Source: Burkholderiales bacterium (GTDB taxonomy: Bacteria; Pseudomonadota; Gammaproteobacteria; Burkholderiales; Casimicrobiaceae). Taken from it: DNA of 13,722 nucleotides. Position 1 is the stretch's first letter. The number at the start of each line of letters is the position of its first letter. This document shows positions 1 through 9,532 of the stretch, one piece after another. The stretch spans positions 1-13,722 of the forward strand of contig JANXNO010000649.1 in NCBI GenBank assembly GCA_025354075.1, read 5' to 3'. The translations under genes were made by a program, and so were the position numbers. Below the pieces are notes generated by a model, which saw nothing but the letters and a program-made list of their open reading frames with translations, was not told the origin of the DNA and ran no database searches.

Positions 1-1
1 G

Positions 2-124
2 GCATCGCAGATTCCGCGCAAAGAGCCTTTTGCCGGCGACGGACATCGCAGCCGCCAGAAGCTGGACGTGGTCTACGCTGACCCGTTGAAAACTAAGCGC
101 CTGCCCCCGCCAAAACCGAATTGA
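2..124 (+). CDS. C-terminal fragment of an unrecognised protein (5' end outside window)
   Basis: An open frame runs from the window edge to a TGA at 122-124 and encodes about 40 residues. The tail is basic and proline-rich and ends in RLPPPKPN. Third codon positions are mostly G or C, as in neighbouring genes, which favours real coding. No domain is recognisable in so short a piece. It converges on icd and overlaps the icd 3' end by 32 bases, so the two stop codons lie inside each other's reading frames. It could be a chance open frame. I cannot name a family. Confidence 0.4.
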   Translation, partial: ASQIPRKEPFAGDGHRSRQKLDVVYADPLKTKRLPPPKPN

Positions 125-2327
125 GCGTTTTGCTCGGACGCATTACCGCGTTAACTTTCGCAGCGTCCGCCATGTAATAACCACCTATGTCCACGGGCTT
201 GCCCTGAACGGTCGCGAACTCGGCAACGATGATCTTTTCGTTGTCGGTGAGCGCCTTTGCCAGCGGCGCAAAGCTCGCTGCAAGGTCTGTGTTTTCAGTC
301 TGCGCAGCCAGGGCTTGCGCCCAATACATGGCGAGGTAGAACTGGCTGCCCCGGTTGTCGAGCTGGCCGGTTTTGGGTGACGGGTTCTTGTTAGTGTCGA
401 GCAGTTTTCCGGTGGCAGCATCCAGCGTTCTAGCGAGAATTTTTGCCTTCTCGTTGCCCGTCTTGATACCCATATCCTCTAAGCTCACAGCAAGTGCCAG
501 GAACTCACCGAGCGAATCCCAGCGCAGGTGGTTTTCTTCGACAAGCTGCTGGACGTGCTTCGGTGCCGAGCCGCCCGCGCCGGTTTCATACATGCCGCCG
601 CCGGCCATCAGCGGAACGATTGACAGCATTTTGGCGCTGGTGCCAAGCTCCATAATGGGGAACAGATCAGTCAGATAGTCGCGCAGAATGTTGCCAGTAG
701 CCGAGATGGTATCGAGGCCACGGATCACGCGCTCTAGCGTGTAGCGCATAGCGCGCACTTGCGACAAATGCTGGATATCGAGGCCGGCGGTGTCGTGATC
801 TTTCAGGTAGCGCTCCACCTTTTTGATCAGTTCATTTTCATGGGGGCGGTACGGGTCGAGCCAGAACACGACCGGCATGCCAGAGTTGCGCGCCCGATTT
901 ACGGCAAGCTTTACCCAGTCACGCACCGGGGCGTCCTTGCATTCGCACATGCGCCAGATGTCGCCGGTTTCGACGTTTTGCGAGAGCAGCACTTCATTGG
1001 TGGCGATATCGACGATGTTGGCGGTGCCGTCCTCGGTGATCTCAAACGTCTTGTCGTGCGAGCCATATTCTTCGGCCTGCTGAGCCATGAGGCCCACGTT
1101 AGGCACGGTGCCCATCGTGACCGGATCGAAGTTGCCGTTGGTCTTGCAGAAGTTGATGATCTCCTGATAAATGCGGGCAAACGTGCTCTCAGGCATCACA
1201 GCCTTCACGTCTTTCAAGCGACCATCCGCGCCCCACATCTTGCCGCCTTGACGAATCATGGCTGGCATTGATGCATCAACAATCACGTCGTTCGGCGAAT
1301 GAAAGTTGGTGATGCCTTTAGAGGAATCGACCATCGCCAGCTCCGGCCGATGCTCGTGGCAGGCGTGCAGGTCGCGCTTGATTTCGTCCTGCTTGGTTTG
1401 CGGCAGCGTCTTGATTTTGTCGTACAGATTGGCCATGCCGTTGTTGACGTTGACACCCAATTCGTCGAACAATTTGCCGTGCTTGTCGAAGGCATCGCGA
1501 TAGAAGATTTTCACGCAGTGGCCGAACACAATCGGGTGCGATACCTTCATCATGGTCGCCTTGACGTGCAGCGAGAACATCACGCCAGTTTTGTGCGCGT
1601 CTTCGATTTCCTGCTCGTAGAACTCGAGCAACGCCTTCTTGCTCATGAACATGCTGTCGATGATCTCGCCGCCCAACAAAGACACCTTTGGCTTGAGCAC
1701 AATCGTCTTGCCGCTGCGAGTGATCAGCTCCATCTTCACGTCGCGCGCGCGGTCCAATGTCATTGACTTTTCGCCGTGATAGAAATCGCCGTGATGCATG
1801 TGCGACACGTGGGTGCGTGACGCCTGACTCCAGTCGGCCATCGAATGCGGGTTCTTGCGTGCGTAATTTTTCACAGCGGCCGGTGCGCGGCGATCCGAGT
1901 TGCCTTCGCGCAGTACTGGGTTCACCGCACTGCCGATGCACTTGCCGTAGCGTGCGCGGATGGCTTTGTCTTCGTCGGTCTTTGGGTCTTCCGGATAATC
2001 GGGGATCTTGTAGCCCTTGGATTGCAGTTCGCGGATGCAGGCGATGAGCTGACCTTGTGACGCGCTGATGTTGGGCAGCTTGATGATGTTGGTGTCGGGC
2101 AATAGTGTCAGACGACCCAGTTCCGCCAGTGTGTCCGGCAGGCGCTGTGCCTCGGTTAGATACTCCGGGAAGGCCGCCAGCACGCGCGCTGCGACCGATA
2201 TGTCGCTGGTGACTACATGCACGCCGGCCGGTGCCGTGAATGCCTGAACGATGGGCAGGAAGGCTGCGGTGGCCAGCGCCGGTGCCTCATCGGTGATGGT
2301 GTAAATGATGGTCGGCTGGGTGCTCAT
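93..2327 (-). CDS. icd: Monomeric NADP-dependent isocitrate dehydrogenase
   Basis: Oxidatively decarboxylates isocitrate to 2-oxoglutarate with NADP+ in the cytosolic TCA cycle, giving NADPH. At 744 residues it matches the monomeric IDH family (about 740), which is unrelated in length to the 400-residue dimeric type. The substrate-binding stretch [16 protein letters not shown] is at about residues 132-147. Other residues matching known active-site or cofactor positions are Lys256, Asp351, Tyr421, Asp550/Asp554, His591 and Arg602. The start is set at the ATG of [10 protein letters not shown] (2325-2327) because AGGA lies about 10 bases upstream. The open frame extends ten codons further, without a better ribosome site. 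No truncation or frameshift is visible. It appears to be transcribed alone, and its 3' end overlaps a convergent ORF. Confidence 0.97.
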   Translation of the reverse strand: MSTQPTIIYTITDEAPALATAAFLPIVQAFTAPAGVHVVTSDISVAARVLAAFPEYLTEAQRLPDTLAELGRLTLLPDTNIIKLPNISASQGQLIACIRELQSKGYKIPDYPEDPKTDEDKAIRARYGKCIGSAVNPVLREGNSDRRAPAAVKNYARKNPHSMADWSQASRTHVSHMHHGDFYHGEKSMTLDRARDVKMELITRSGKTIVLKPKVSLLGGEIIDSMFMSKKALLEFYEQEIEDAHKTGVMFSLHVKATMMKVSHPIVFGHCVKIFYRDAFDKHGKLFDELGVNVNNGMANLYDKIKTLPQTKQDEIKRDLHACHEHRPELAMVDSSKGITNFHSPNDVIVDASMPAMIRQGGKMWGADGRLKDVKAVMPESTFARIYQEIINFCKTNGNFDPVTMGTVPNVGLMAQQAEEYGSHDKTFEITEDGTANIVDIATNEVLLSQNVETGDIWRMCECKDAPVRDWVKLAVNRARNSGMPVVFWLDPYRPHENELIKKVERYLKDHDTAGLDIQHLSQVRAMRYTLERVIRGLDTISATGNILRDYLTDLFPIMELGTSAKMLSIVPLMAGGGMYETGAGGSAPKHVQQLVEENHLRWDSLGEFLALAVSLEDMGIKTGNEKAKILARTLDAATGKLLDTNKNPSPKTGQLDNRGSQFYLAMYWAQALAAQTENTDLAASFAPLAKALTDNEKIIVAEFATVQGKPVDIGGYYMADAAKVNAVMRPSKTLNSVLAGAGA

Positions 2328-2817
2328 CAATGGTTTCCTGTAATGGGGTGGGGGCATATCGGTCGACCTTCAGATCCGGAACCGAGTCGCTAGTTTGCCT
2401 GAAAATGCGCGCGGGTTACTGATGCACGTCACATGTCGCAGGTATATCGAACGCTGCATGCTAGCGGGTCGTGCAACGCGCGATCGCGATGCGTTCCGCA
2501 GTGATGCCGCCCTCAAAGCGGCGCAGACTGCCATCCCAATTTACGCTCGCAGCGGCCCATGGCGCCCGGCAGCGCGATTGCACCACAAACTAAACGTTAA
2601 GAATAGTCTAGTCTTTGCTTGCGCCTGCCTGCTTCTCACACGCCAATTGTCCTTTTAAAAACAATGGGTTAACACGGGTACCTGCGCCTAGACGTGCCGT
2701 CACCAAGACAATGGCATTACTTACGGCCTTGCAAGCCCGCACGCAGTCCCCTACGCTTCGCGCCGCGCAGGCAACTGTTCCTGCGCGAAAACAAAAAATA
2801 TTCACGGAGACGACTCA
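2328..2817. other. 490-base intergenic region between divergent icd and the OmpA-like gene
   Basis: This is the shared upstream region of two divergent genes. I see no convincing gene in it. A plus-strand open frame of 87 codons at 2395-2658 has no ribosome site, unusual composition and no recognisable motif. The right half holds a weak promoter-like pair (listed separately) and a long A-rich leader just before the ribosome site of the lipoprotein gene. No riboswitch, tRNA or clear terminator was found by eye. Confidence 0.5.
2646..2675 (+). promoter_or_regulatory. Weak candidate promoter upstream of the OmpA-like lipoprotein gene
   Basis: TTGTCC (2647-2652) and TAACAC (2670-2675) are 17 bases apart and each match about four of six sigma-70 consensus bases. 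An inverted repeat, ATTGT (2646-2650) with ACAAT (2661-2665), lies over the -35 and spacer and could be an operator. This would give a 5' leader of roughly 135 bases. It is a by-eye match and may be chance. Confidence 0.22.
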
Positions 2818-3408
2818 ATGCATCCGCTCACCGCTCGCCCGGTTCAATTACTTGTGCCTTTTTTCCTTGCAGCGCTGGCAGGCTGCACGTCAGCGCCGCC
2901 ACCTGCCTCAGCACCGGTCGCCAAACCAAGGGTCGTTTTGCCGATTGCCCAACTTGATCGCGGCGTGCAGATTGTGTTGCCTGATTCCGTTTTGTTCGAA
3001 AGCGGAAAAGCGAGTCTGAACGACGCTGCCAGCGCGCCGTATCTCGACCGTATCGCGGTACTACTCACCACAAAAACCGCGAAACTCATAGCGGTGGAGG
3101 GACACACCGACAACGTTGGTGCGGGCGCGTTGAATCAAAAGCTGTCAGAGCTTCGCGCGGACGCAGTGGCCGCAGCGCTACTTGCTCGTGGCGTGCCAGC
3201 GGCACGTGTGTCAAAACGTGGGCTGTCGTTCAGCCAACCTGCTGCGCCGAATGACGTTGAAGCAGGCCGCCGCCTCAATCGTCGCACTGAGCTTATCGTG
3301 ATTGACGAGACGGTGGCAAACATCACCCAGGGCGAGCCCGCCAACTCGTTTGAAGACGCCGCAGCGCGCGTCAAAGCTGCGCTCGAAGCGGGCGCAGGCA
3401 AGCCGTGA
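2818..3408 (+). CDS. OmpA-family peptidoglycan-binding lipoprotein
   Basis: Predicted outer-membrane lipoprotein that holds peptidoglycan non-covalently. The signal peptide ends in the lipobox LAGC with lipidated Cys23. Residue +2 is Thr, not Asp, so sorting to the outer membrane is expected. A short Pro/Ala linker follows. The OmpA C-terminal domain spans about residues 50-160, with GHTDNVG at 95-101, LSELRAD at 109-115 and NRRTEL at 154-159. Asp98 and Arg113 fit the positions that bind diaminopimelate in this family. A CGGAGA ribosome site sits 7 bases before the ATG. The last 35 residues are an Ala/Glu-rich tail outside the domain. Its TGA overlaps the GTG of the patatin gene, so the two are almost certainly one operon. 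Confidence 0.93.
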   Translation: MHPLTARPVQLLVPFFLAALAGCTSAPPPASAPVAKPRVVLPIAQLDRGVQIVLPDSVLFESGKASLNDAASAPYLDRIAVLLTTKTAKLIAVEGHTDNVGAGALNQKLSELRADAVAAALLARGVPAARVSKRGLSFSQPAAPNDVEAGRRLNRRTELIVIDETVANITQGEPANSFEDAAARVKAALEAGAGKP

Positions 3409-4310
3409 TAACCACGATCAGCAGCACCAAGCGCGACACGCTGCGCAGGCTCGGCGCATTGCCGATCATAGCCTCTGGCCTGGCCGCAGCGCAAAGCAGC
3501 AAAGGGGCTCGCACGGACGCGCCACGTGTCGCGTTGGTGCTTGGCAGCGGCTCGGCGCGGGGGTTTGCACATATCGGTGTCATCAAGGCGCTGGAGGCCG
3601 CGAAGATCAAGCCCGATCTCATCGTTGGCACCAGTGCCGGCGCGTTGATCGGCGCGTTCTACGCAGCAGGATTTTCCGGTGTGCAGATGGAAGATCTGGC
3701 GCTGAAAGTGAAGGACATCGATATCGTCGACATGTCGAGCGGCACCAAGCGTGGCATGGTGATGGGCGACACGCTGCAAAGCTTCGTCAACCGCGCCACG
3801 CGCGACCGACCGATTGAGCTGCTCGGCATTCCGTTTATCGCGGTCGCCACTCGCCTGCGCACTGGTGTGGTCGCAACCTTCCGCAGCGGCGACCTGGGCC
3901 TTGCGGTACGCGCGTCATGCAGCGTGCCGGGCGTGTTCATTCCGCCAAAAATCAATGACGTCGATTTTGTTGACGGCGGCCTCGTGAGCCCCGTGCCGGT
4001 TCGCATTGCGCGCGATGCGGGCGCGGATTTTGTGATCGCAGTGGACGTGAGCAGCGGGCCACTCAACGCGACGCCGGTTGGCATTTATGAGCAGGTGATG
4101 CACAGCTTTGAAATCATGGGCCGTTCGCTGGCGAAGCTGGAAGCAGATCAAGCCGACGTGGTAATCCGCCCGGACGTGACGCGTATCGCCAGCACGGATT
4201 TCAGTTCGCGTGCTGCGTTCATCCAGATTGGGCAATCAGCCGGGGCGCGCTTTGCCCCGGTGGTACAGGAGAAGCTGGCGCTTTGGCGTGCGGGAAAAAA
4301 GCGGGCGTAA
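3405..4310 (+). CDS. Exported patatin-like phospholipase (RssA family)
   Basis: Predicted serine acyl hydrolase with a Ser-Asp dyad acting on lipids. The oxyanion loop GSGSARG is at residues 47-53, the nucleophile elbow GTSAG holds Ser77, and the DGG motif holds Asp190. The N-terminus has a twin-arginine-like sequence (TLRRLGALP, residues 12-20) followed by a hydrophobic stretch and AAA, so Tat or Sec export to the periplasm is likely. The 301-residue length is normal for single-domain bacterial patatins. The start is the GTG at 3405, which overlaps the lipoprotein stop (GTGA), implying translational coupling. No lipobox is present. Substrate is unknown, but pairing with a wall-binding lipoprotein suggests an envelope lipid role. 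Confidence 0.92.
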   Translation: MITTISSTKRDTLRRLGALPIIASGLAAAQSSKGARTDAPRVALVLGSGSARGFAHIGVIKALEAAKIKPDLIVGTSAGALIGAFYAAGFSGVQMEDLALKVKDIDIVDMSSGTKRGMVMGDTLQSFVNRATRDRPIELLGIPFIAVATRLRTGVVATFRSGDLGLAVRASCSVPGVFIPPKINDVDFVDGGLVSPVPVRIARDAGADFVIAVDVSSGPLNATPVGIYEQVMHSFEIMGRSLAKLEADQADVVIRPDVTRIASTDFSSRAAFIQIGQSAGARFAPVVQEKLALWRAGKKRA

Positions 4311-4347
4311 CAGCGAGTCGCTGGCGCAAATTGCATGGGCAGAATAA

Positions 4348-5391
<1,044 letters not shown>

Positions 5392-5411
5392 GTGGAAAGG
5401 CTTATCTCATC

Positions 5412-5433
5412 TGGCCTAAAGGCTGTTTTTTTA
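5412..5433 (+). terminator. Possible rho-independent terminator after adenine deaminase
   Basis: A short GCC/GGC stem with a TAAA loop (about 5414-5423) is extended only by G-U pairs. It is followed by TG and a run of seven T at 5426-5432. The U-tract is good but the stem is weak, so confidence is modest. Confidence 0.4.
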
Positions 5434-5441
5434 AAAATCGA

Positions 5442-5494
5442 CTTTAGCTGAAATAAGCACTAAGCCCATGTTAAATGGTGCTTTCAGCATAAAG
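5442..5494. repeat. Long imperfect inverted repeat between convergent genes
   Basis: Left arm CTTTA plus GCTGAAA (5442-5453) and GCAC (5457-5460) pairs with GTGC (5478-5481), TTTCAGC (5482-5488) and TAAAG (5490-5494). That makes 16 base pairs interrupted by a 3-base and a 1-base bulge, with a 17-base loop. It sits 8 bases past the stop of the minus-strand DUF1223 gene. Read on that strand it is followed by a short T run (ATTTTT), so it may serve as that gene's terminator. Confidence 0.55.
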
Positions 5495-5501
5495 CTGTCA
5501 T

Positions 5502-6257
5502 CTAACTTGCACAAGCCATCGTCGCCGCAGCGAGCGGTTTTCCCGATGCATCCTCTGCGATCACGTGCAGCAGACTGGCAGCGCGCCGAACTTCTTTTGG
5601 CAGGCGAACGTCAAGCGTGAACGCGCCGTTGCCGTCTTGTGGCAGCGCACCGTGCGCGCGCACGACCGCATCGTGGCGCAGCGTGACGCCGCGGTTTTCG
5701 CCGGCTTTTACGGCTGAAACCAAGCCGTTTTCGGTCACGGCGTAACGCAGGCGAATGTTGCCAGAAGGGACGGCCAGCCTGCCGCTGACGGTCAGCCCAT
5801 CGTCGCGCCAGGTCGTCGCCGCGTTGAACTGGACGGTTGCCACTTTGCCGGCGCCCCAACGCGCCGCGCCGCTAGTCCACGAGCGGTCATCCTTGCCGTT
5901 GACGAAAATTTGCGGCGTGTACGCACCTGTCGCCGCGCCGTTGGCAACGAGAGCCGACTGCCGGTGCGTAAACGCGGGCTGCGCGAAGGCATCTTTCCAG
6001 CCGATGTAGTCCCAATAATCGACATGGAACGCGAGCGGTATGAACGCTCCGTCTTTGCCGTGCTCATTGATGGTTTTCGACAACCAGCGATCCGCCGGCG
6101 GGCAGCTATCGCAGCCTTCGGACGTGTACAGCTCAACGATCACGGGCACCGTTACGCCGCTGGTAGCGGTGCATTGGATGGCGGCGAATACGGGCGTAGC
6201 GACGTGCGCACCGGCAAGGACGAGCGCCGTTGCCGCTCGGAAAAGTGCAGAATTCAT
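5502..6257 (-). CDS. Exported DUF1223 thioredoxin-like protein
   Basis: DUF1223 family protein of unknown biochemical function, with a thioredoxin-like fold and a redox-type motif. A Sec signal peptide covers residues 1-25 (hydrophobic stretch, then VFA before the cleavage site), so it is predicted periplasmic. The family hallmark LYTSEGCDSCPPAD is at about residues 43-56, with Cys49 and Cys52 forming the CxxC. A further Cys29 lies just after the signal. The HVDYWDYIGW stretch is also typical. The frame is open upstream to a TTG at 6306-6308, but I chose the ATG at 6255-6257 because the signal peptide begins right after it. The ribosome site there is poor. The 251-residue length is usual. It lies 174 bases downstream of phzF on the same strand. 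Confidence 0.9.
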   Translation of the reverse strand: MNSALFRAATALVLAGAHVATPVFAAIQCTATSGVTVPVIVELYTSEGCDSCPPADRWLSKTINEHGKDGAFIPLAFHVDYWDYIGWKDAFAQPAFTHRQSALVANGAATGAYTPQIFVNGKDDRSWTSGAARWGAGKVATVQFNAATTWRDDGLTVSGRLAVPSGNIRLRYAVTENGLVSAVKAGENRGVTLRHDAVVRAHGALPQDGNGAFTLDVRLPKEVRRAASLLHVIAEDASGKPLAAATMACAS

Positions 6258-6431
6258 CAGCTTGCTTTCGGTTGAGTAGATGCCGCTGGGTCGCGCGCAG
6301 TGTTTCAAGCCTTACAGGGCAATGTCGTCGCCACCCGGATATAGGATGCGCTCCGCGCTCCGCGCCTTGATCCACGATATAACGCTTAGCCCGATCCGCG
6401 TCTTGGTGCGCCGGGCAAACGCTATGTCGCA

Positions 6432-7286
6432 TTAGGGCAAATGAATTTCGCCGCCACCCAACGCCAGCACGCGCCCGCCGACACGAATGCGTTTGTCTGC
6501 CGTGAGGGAGAGCTGCAATACGTTCAACCGATTGATAAATTCGCCTTGGGTGACGGTGAATTGCGACGGCGTCTTCTCGCCCGCATCCAGCAGAAATCCG
6601 CCGAGGTTCGCGCAGGCTGAGCCAGTGCCGGGGTCTTCGGTGAGGCCGCCGCTCGTTGGGAAGAAAAAGCGTACCTGGAAGCGGTCGGGCGCAACGCGAG
6701 CGACGACATAGGCGAGGTAGCGCTCGATCTTGGTCTTCACATGCTGTTTGAGCAACGCCTCGACCGGTTTCACGCGGGCCAGCACGTCAAGCGACGCGAC
6801 CGGGATTACGATTTGTTCGCTGCCGGTGTCGACGTACATCGCCCCGCCCGCCAGATCACACTCGGCCAAGCCGAGCATCCGGGCGAGCTCGTCCGGCGCG
6901 ATGTCAGCCGCGCGTGACGTGTGCGCATTCGCGGTAAAGGTCCACGTGCCGTCGTTGTACTCAACCGGAATGTCACCCGCCTTCATCGACAACGTCAGTA
7001 ACTCGCCGCCCAAACCCAAAGCATGCGCAACCGACGCTGTGCCCAACGTCGGATGCCCCGCAAAGGGCATCTCGAACGCCGGCGTGAAAATGCGCACCTG
7101 CGGCGGCTGGTTCACTCGGGGCAGGATAAAGGTCGTTTCCGACAGATTGAACTGCGCGGTGAGCGCCTGCATTTCAGCACCGCTCATACCGTACGCGTTC
7201 TCAAACACGCACAGCGGGTTGCCTCCGAATGCGGCAGTGTCGGATTCAACGAAGACGTTGACGAGGCGATAACGAAAGGTGCGCAT
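6432..7286 (-). CDS. PhzF-family isomerase/epimerase
   Basis: Member of the PhzF phenazine-biosynthesis-like family, cytosolic enzymes with a diaminopimelate-epimerase fold. Glu50 (FNLSETTFIL) corresponds to the catalytic Glu45 of PhzF, His78 lies in PFAGHPTLGTA, and Asp218 lies in EDPGTGSACANLGG. At 284 residues it is full length. The start is the ATG at 7284-7286, preceded by AGG about 9 bases upstream; a TTG two codons earlier is less likely. No other phenazine gene is nearby, so phenazine synthesis itself is not implied and the substrate is unknown. A TTGACA on the minus strand (7310-7315) resembles a -35 box, but no matching -10 is seen. It is divergent from the GGDEF-EAL gene, 41 bases apart. 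Confidence 0.92.
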   Translation of the reverse strand: MRTFRYRLVNVFVESDTAAFGGNPLCVFENAYGMSGAEMQALTAQFNLSETTFILPRVNQPPQVRIFTPAFEMPFAGHPTLGTASVAHALGLGGELLTLSMKAGDIPVEYNDGTWTFTANAHTSRAADIAPDELARMLGLAECDLAGGAMYVDTGSEQIVIPVASLDVLARVKPVEALLKQHVKTKIERYLAYVVARVAPDRFQVRFFFPTSGGLTEDPGTGSACANLGGFLLDAGEKTPSQFTVTQGEFINRLNVLQLSLTADKRIRVGGRVLALGGGEIHLP

Positions 7287-7327
7287 CAGCAAAACCTGGT
7301 TTGGTCAATTGTCAAAGAAAACTGGCT

Positions 7328-9466
7328 ATGATCCAGCATCGTAACCGCTTGTGCGACTGTCGTGCGCTTCTTCGCCGCTTGATGCTTTCTCTTCCTGCCA
7401 CCGACAGTCTGTTTGATCTGCTTCAGATCGGCGCTTACCGCTCCACGGTGAACGGTCAGCAGGTACGTACCAACCTTGCGCTGGCGCGGCTGAACGGTTA
7501 TGACAACGAAGCCGAGGCGATGGCCGCGATGCACGACCTGTCCCGTTGGTACGTTGATCCGGCGCGTCGTGACGAGTTTGTGGCGCAATTACGCGCAGTC
7601 GGCTACGTCACCCATTTCGTCTCCGAGGTGTATCAGCACAAGACCGGCAAACGCATCTGGGTGACCGAAACGGCGCATGTGATTCGTGATTCGCAGGGCG
7701 AAATTTTGATGCTCGAAGGTACGGTTGAGGACATCACGGATCGCTTGCGCAAAGAGCGGCTGGTGCGGGCGAGCGAGCGCCGCTTTCGCGCGCTCACCGA
7801 ACGTGCACACGCGGCGACTGCCGTCGTCGATGTGCAGGGCAAGATCCTTTACGCCAGCGCGAGCGTGTTTCCACTGTTTGGAGTAACGCCCGAGGCGCTG
7901 GTCGGCCGCAATCTTTTTGATACGATGCATGCGGACGATTTAGCCGAGCATCGCGCCGAACTGTACAGCGTGACGCAGCGGCAGAACACCGGTCGCGAAA
8001 GCGTCGCCCGCCATCGTCATAGCGACGGCTCGTATCGCTTCATCGCATCAATCGCAAACGACTGCACCGATGATGCGGCGCTGGGCGGCATCGTAGTTAA
8101 CTGGCGCGACGTTACCGAGCGCATGCAGGATCAGGCACGACTGAAGTATCTGGCTGAGACCGACGCGCTCACAGGCCTCAGCAATCGCGCTCACTTTCAG
8201 CATCTGTGCGAAGCGCGCCTGACAGCGGGTGCAGGTGCCTCGCGGCGGTTTGCCATGTTGTTCATCGATTTAAACCGCTTCAAGCTGGTAAACGATGCTC
8301 ATGGTCACACCGTGGGTGACGCCGTGCTGCGTGAGGTGGCGCAACGGCTGCGCGCCACAGTGCAGCCTGAAGACACGCTGGCGAGGCTGGGCGGAGATGA
8401 ATTCGGACTGTTGATGCCTGCGATCACCGACGCTATGTGTGACGCGAAGGCGGCGCGACTGCTAGCCACATTCGACGATCCATTGCTGATTCTCAATATG
8501 CGCTTTGAGTTGGGCGCAAGCATTGGCATCGCACTGTATCCCGATGATGCACACAGCTTCAACGAGCTTCTGGCGCATGCCGATCTCGCCATGTTTGCAG
8601 CAAAAAACAAAGTGGCCAGCAGCGCCGCTCGCTTTGTTCCGCAGCTTGCCGACAAAGCGCGCCACCAAATGATGGTTGCGACCGATTTGCGCTTGGCCGT
8701 TGAGCGCGGTGAGTTGTTCGCCGTCTATCAGCCCATCGTCGACATGCGAACCAACGAGTGGCGCGGTGTAGAAGCGCTGGCGAGATGGCAACACCCGATG
8801 CGCGGCACCGTGATGCCGGAGGAATTTATTCCGGCTGCCGAAGAACAGGGCCTGATTGGCCCCGTTGGCCGCACGATCGCGACACTGGCCATCCGGCAGG
8901 GCGCAGCCTGGTCGCGACAATTCAGCGCGCCGCTGCGGGTGACCATCAATGTCTCGGCGCACCAATTACGCGAAACCGACTTTCTAGCATTCATCGCATC
9001 GGAATTAACGGGGCATGGCTTGCCGGCCTCCCGGCTATTCGTTGAGTTGACCGAAAGCGTGCTGGTTGATGCCGATTCCGTGAGCGTTAACACCGTCAAC
9101 GGGTTGCGCGCGCTTGGCGTACGCATCGTACTCGACGACATTGGTGCCGGTTATTCGTCACTCGCCTACCTCAAGCGGCTGCGCATTGACCTGGTCAAAC
9201 TCGACCGCAGTTTTGTGCAGGGCGTGCCGGATCGGCGCGTGGACGTTGCCATCATCCGTGCCTTATCCACGCTAGCCAGCAGCCTGGGCATTCATGTAGT
9301 CGCCGAGGGCATTGAAACAGCGGAACAGGCTGAATTTCTGATGTCCGAAGGACTCGTTTACGGCCAGGGCTTTTTGTTTGCGCGCCCCATGTCCGCCAGC
9401 GCTGTCGAGACCCAGCTCACGGCGGGCGCGGCGCAGATCTCACCAGAATGGACTGGGCTGAGATAA
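7328..9466 (+). CDS. PAS-PAS-GGDEF-EAL cyclic-di-GMP signalling protein
   Basis: Cytosolic sensor with a diguanylate cyclase and a c-di-GMP phosphodiesterase domain. Numbering here starts at the TTG at 7301. A first PAS-like domain covers about 36-147 and a second 158-275. The GGDEF domain covers about 282-445, with DALTGLSNR and an intact GGDEF at 364-368. The inhibitory RxxD site is replaced by QPED. The EAL domain covers about 460-705. It keeps the EAL motif at 491-493, Asn550, Glu582, Asp612/Asp613, Lys633, Glu669 and Gln689, so phosphodiesterase activity is expected. No membrane segment is seen. I prefer the ATG at 7328 over the TTG at 7301, giving 712 residues. A second ATG at 7382 has no ribosome site. 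The start is uncertain. Confidence 0.93.
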   Translation: MIQHRNRLCDCRALLRRLMLSLPATDSLFDLLQIGAYRSTVNGQQVRTNLALARLNGYDNEAEAMAAMHDLSRWYVDPARRDEFVAQLRAVGYVTHFVSEVYQHKTGKRIWVTETAHVIRDSQGEILMLEGTVEDITDRLRKERLVRASERRFRALTERAHAATAVVDVQGKILYASASVFPLFGVTPEALVGRNLFDTMHADDLAEHRAELYSVTQRQNTGRESVARHRHSDGSYRFIASIANDCTDDAALGGIVVNWRDVTERMQDQARLKYLAETDALTGLSNRAHFQHLCEARLTAGAGASRRFAMLFIDLNRFKLVNDAHGHTVGDAVLREVAQRLRATVQPEDTLARLGGDEFGLLMPAITDAMCDAKAARLLATFDDPLLILNMRFELGASIGIALYPDDAHSFNELLAHADLAMFAAKNKVASSAARFVPQLADKARHQMMVATDLRLAVERGELFAVYQPIVDMRTNEWRGVEALARWQHPMRGTVMPEEFIPAAEEQGLIGPVGRTIATLAIRQGAAWSRQFSAPLRVTINVSAHQLRETDFLAFIASELTGHGLPASRLFVELTESVLVDADSVSVNTVNGLRALGVRIVLDDIGAGYSSLAYLKRLRIDLVKLDRSFVQGVPDRRVDVAIIRALSTLASSLGIHVVAEGIETAEQAEFLMSEGLVYGQGFLFARPMSASAVETQLTAGAAQISPEWTGLR

Positions 9467-9470
9467 TTAC

Positions 9471-9503
9471 GGGTTACGGCGAAAAAACGCCCCGCCCTTA
9501 CCC
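9471..9503 (+). promoter_or_regulatory. Hairpin in the ettA leader
   Basis: GGGTTACGGCG (9471-9481) can pair with CGCCCTTACCC (9493-9503) with two mismatches. A shorter alternative pairs GGCG with CGCC around an A6 loop. It starts 5 bases after the GGDEF-EAL stop and ends 29 bases before ettA. No U-tract follows, so it is not a standard terminator. Role unknown. Confidence 0.3.
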
Positions 9504-9532
9504 ATAGCCACCGCAGGCCACAGACCCCCGAT

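Noticed and set aside
1318..1941. Minus-strand open frame of 207 codons in another frame of icd
   Set aside because: Arg-rich out-of-frame translation of a conserved enzyme; no recognisable features.
2395..2658. Possible 87-residue gene in the icd to lipoprotein gap
   Set aside because: No ribosome site and no domain; the sequence looks like non-coding intergenic DNA.
6332..6364. Short tandem repeat of GCGCTCC units upstream of the DUF1223 gene
   Set aside because: Only about two copies; too short to distinguish from chance in GC-rich DNA.
6133..6432. Minus-strand 99-codon frame between phzF and the DUF1223 gene
   Set aside because: Its second half is an out-of-frame reading of the DUF1223 signal region, and the first half has no motif; only the 174-base spacer is truly unassigned.
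6432..7286. Phenazine biosynthesis cluster suggested by the PhzF-like protein
   Set aside because: No other phz gene is present; PhzF-like proteins are widespread and mostly unrelated to phenazines.
7309..7332. Promoter TTGTCA with TATGAT for the GGDEF-EAL gene
   Set aside because: The spacing is only 12 bases and the -10 overlaps the preferred ATG, so it is unlikely to work as a sigma-70 promoter with that start.
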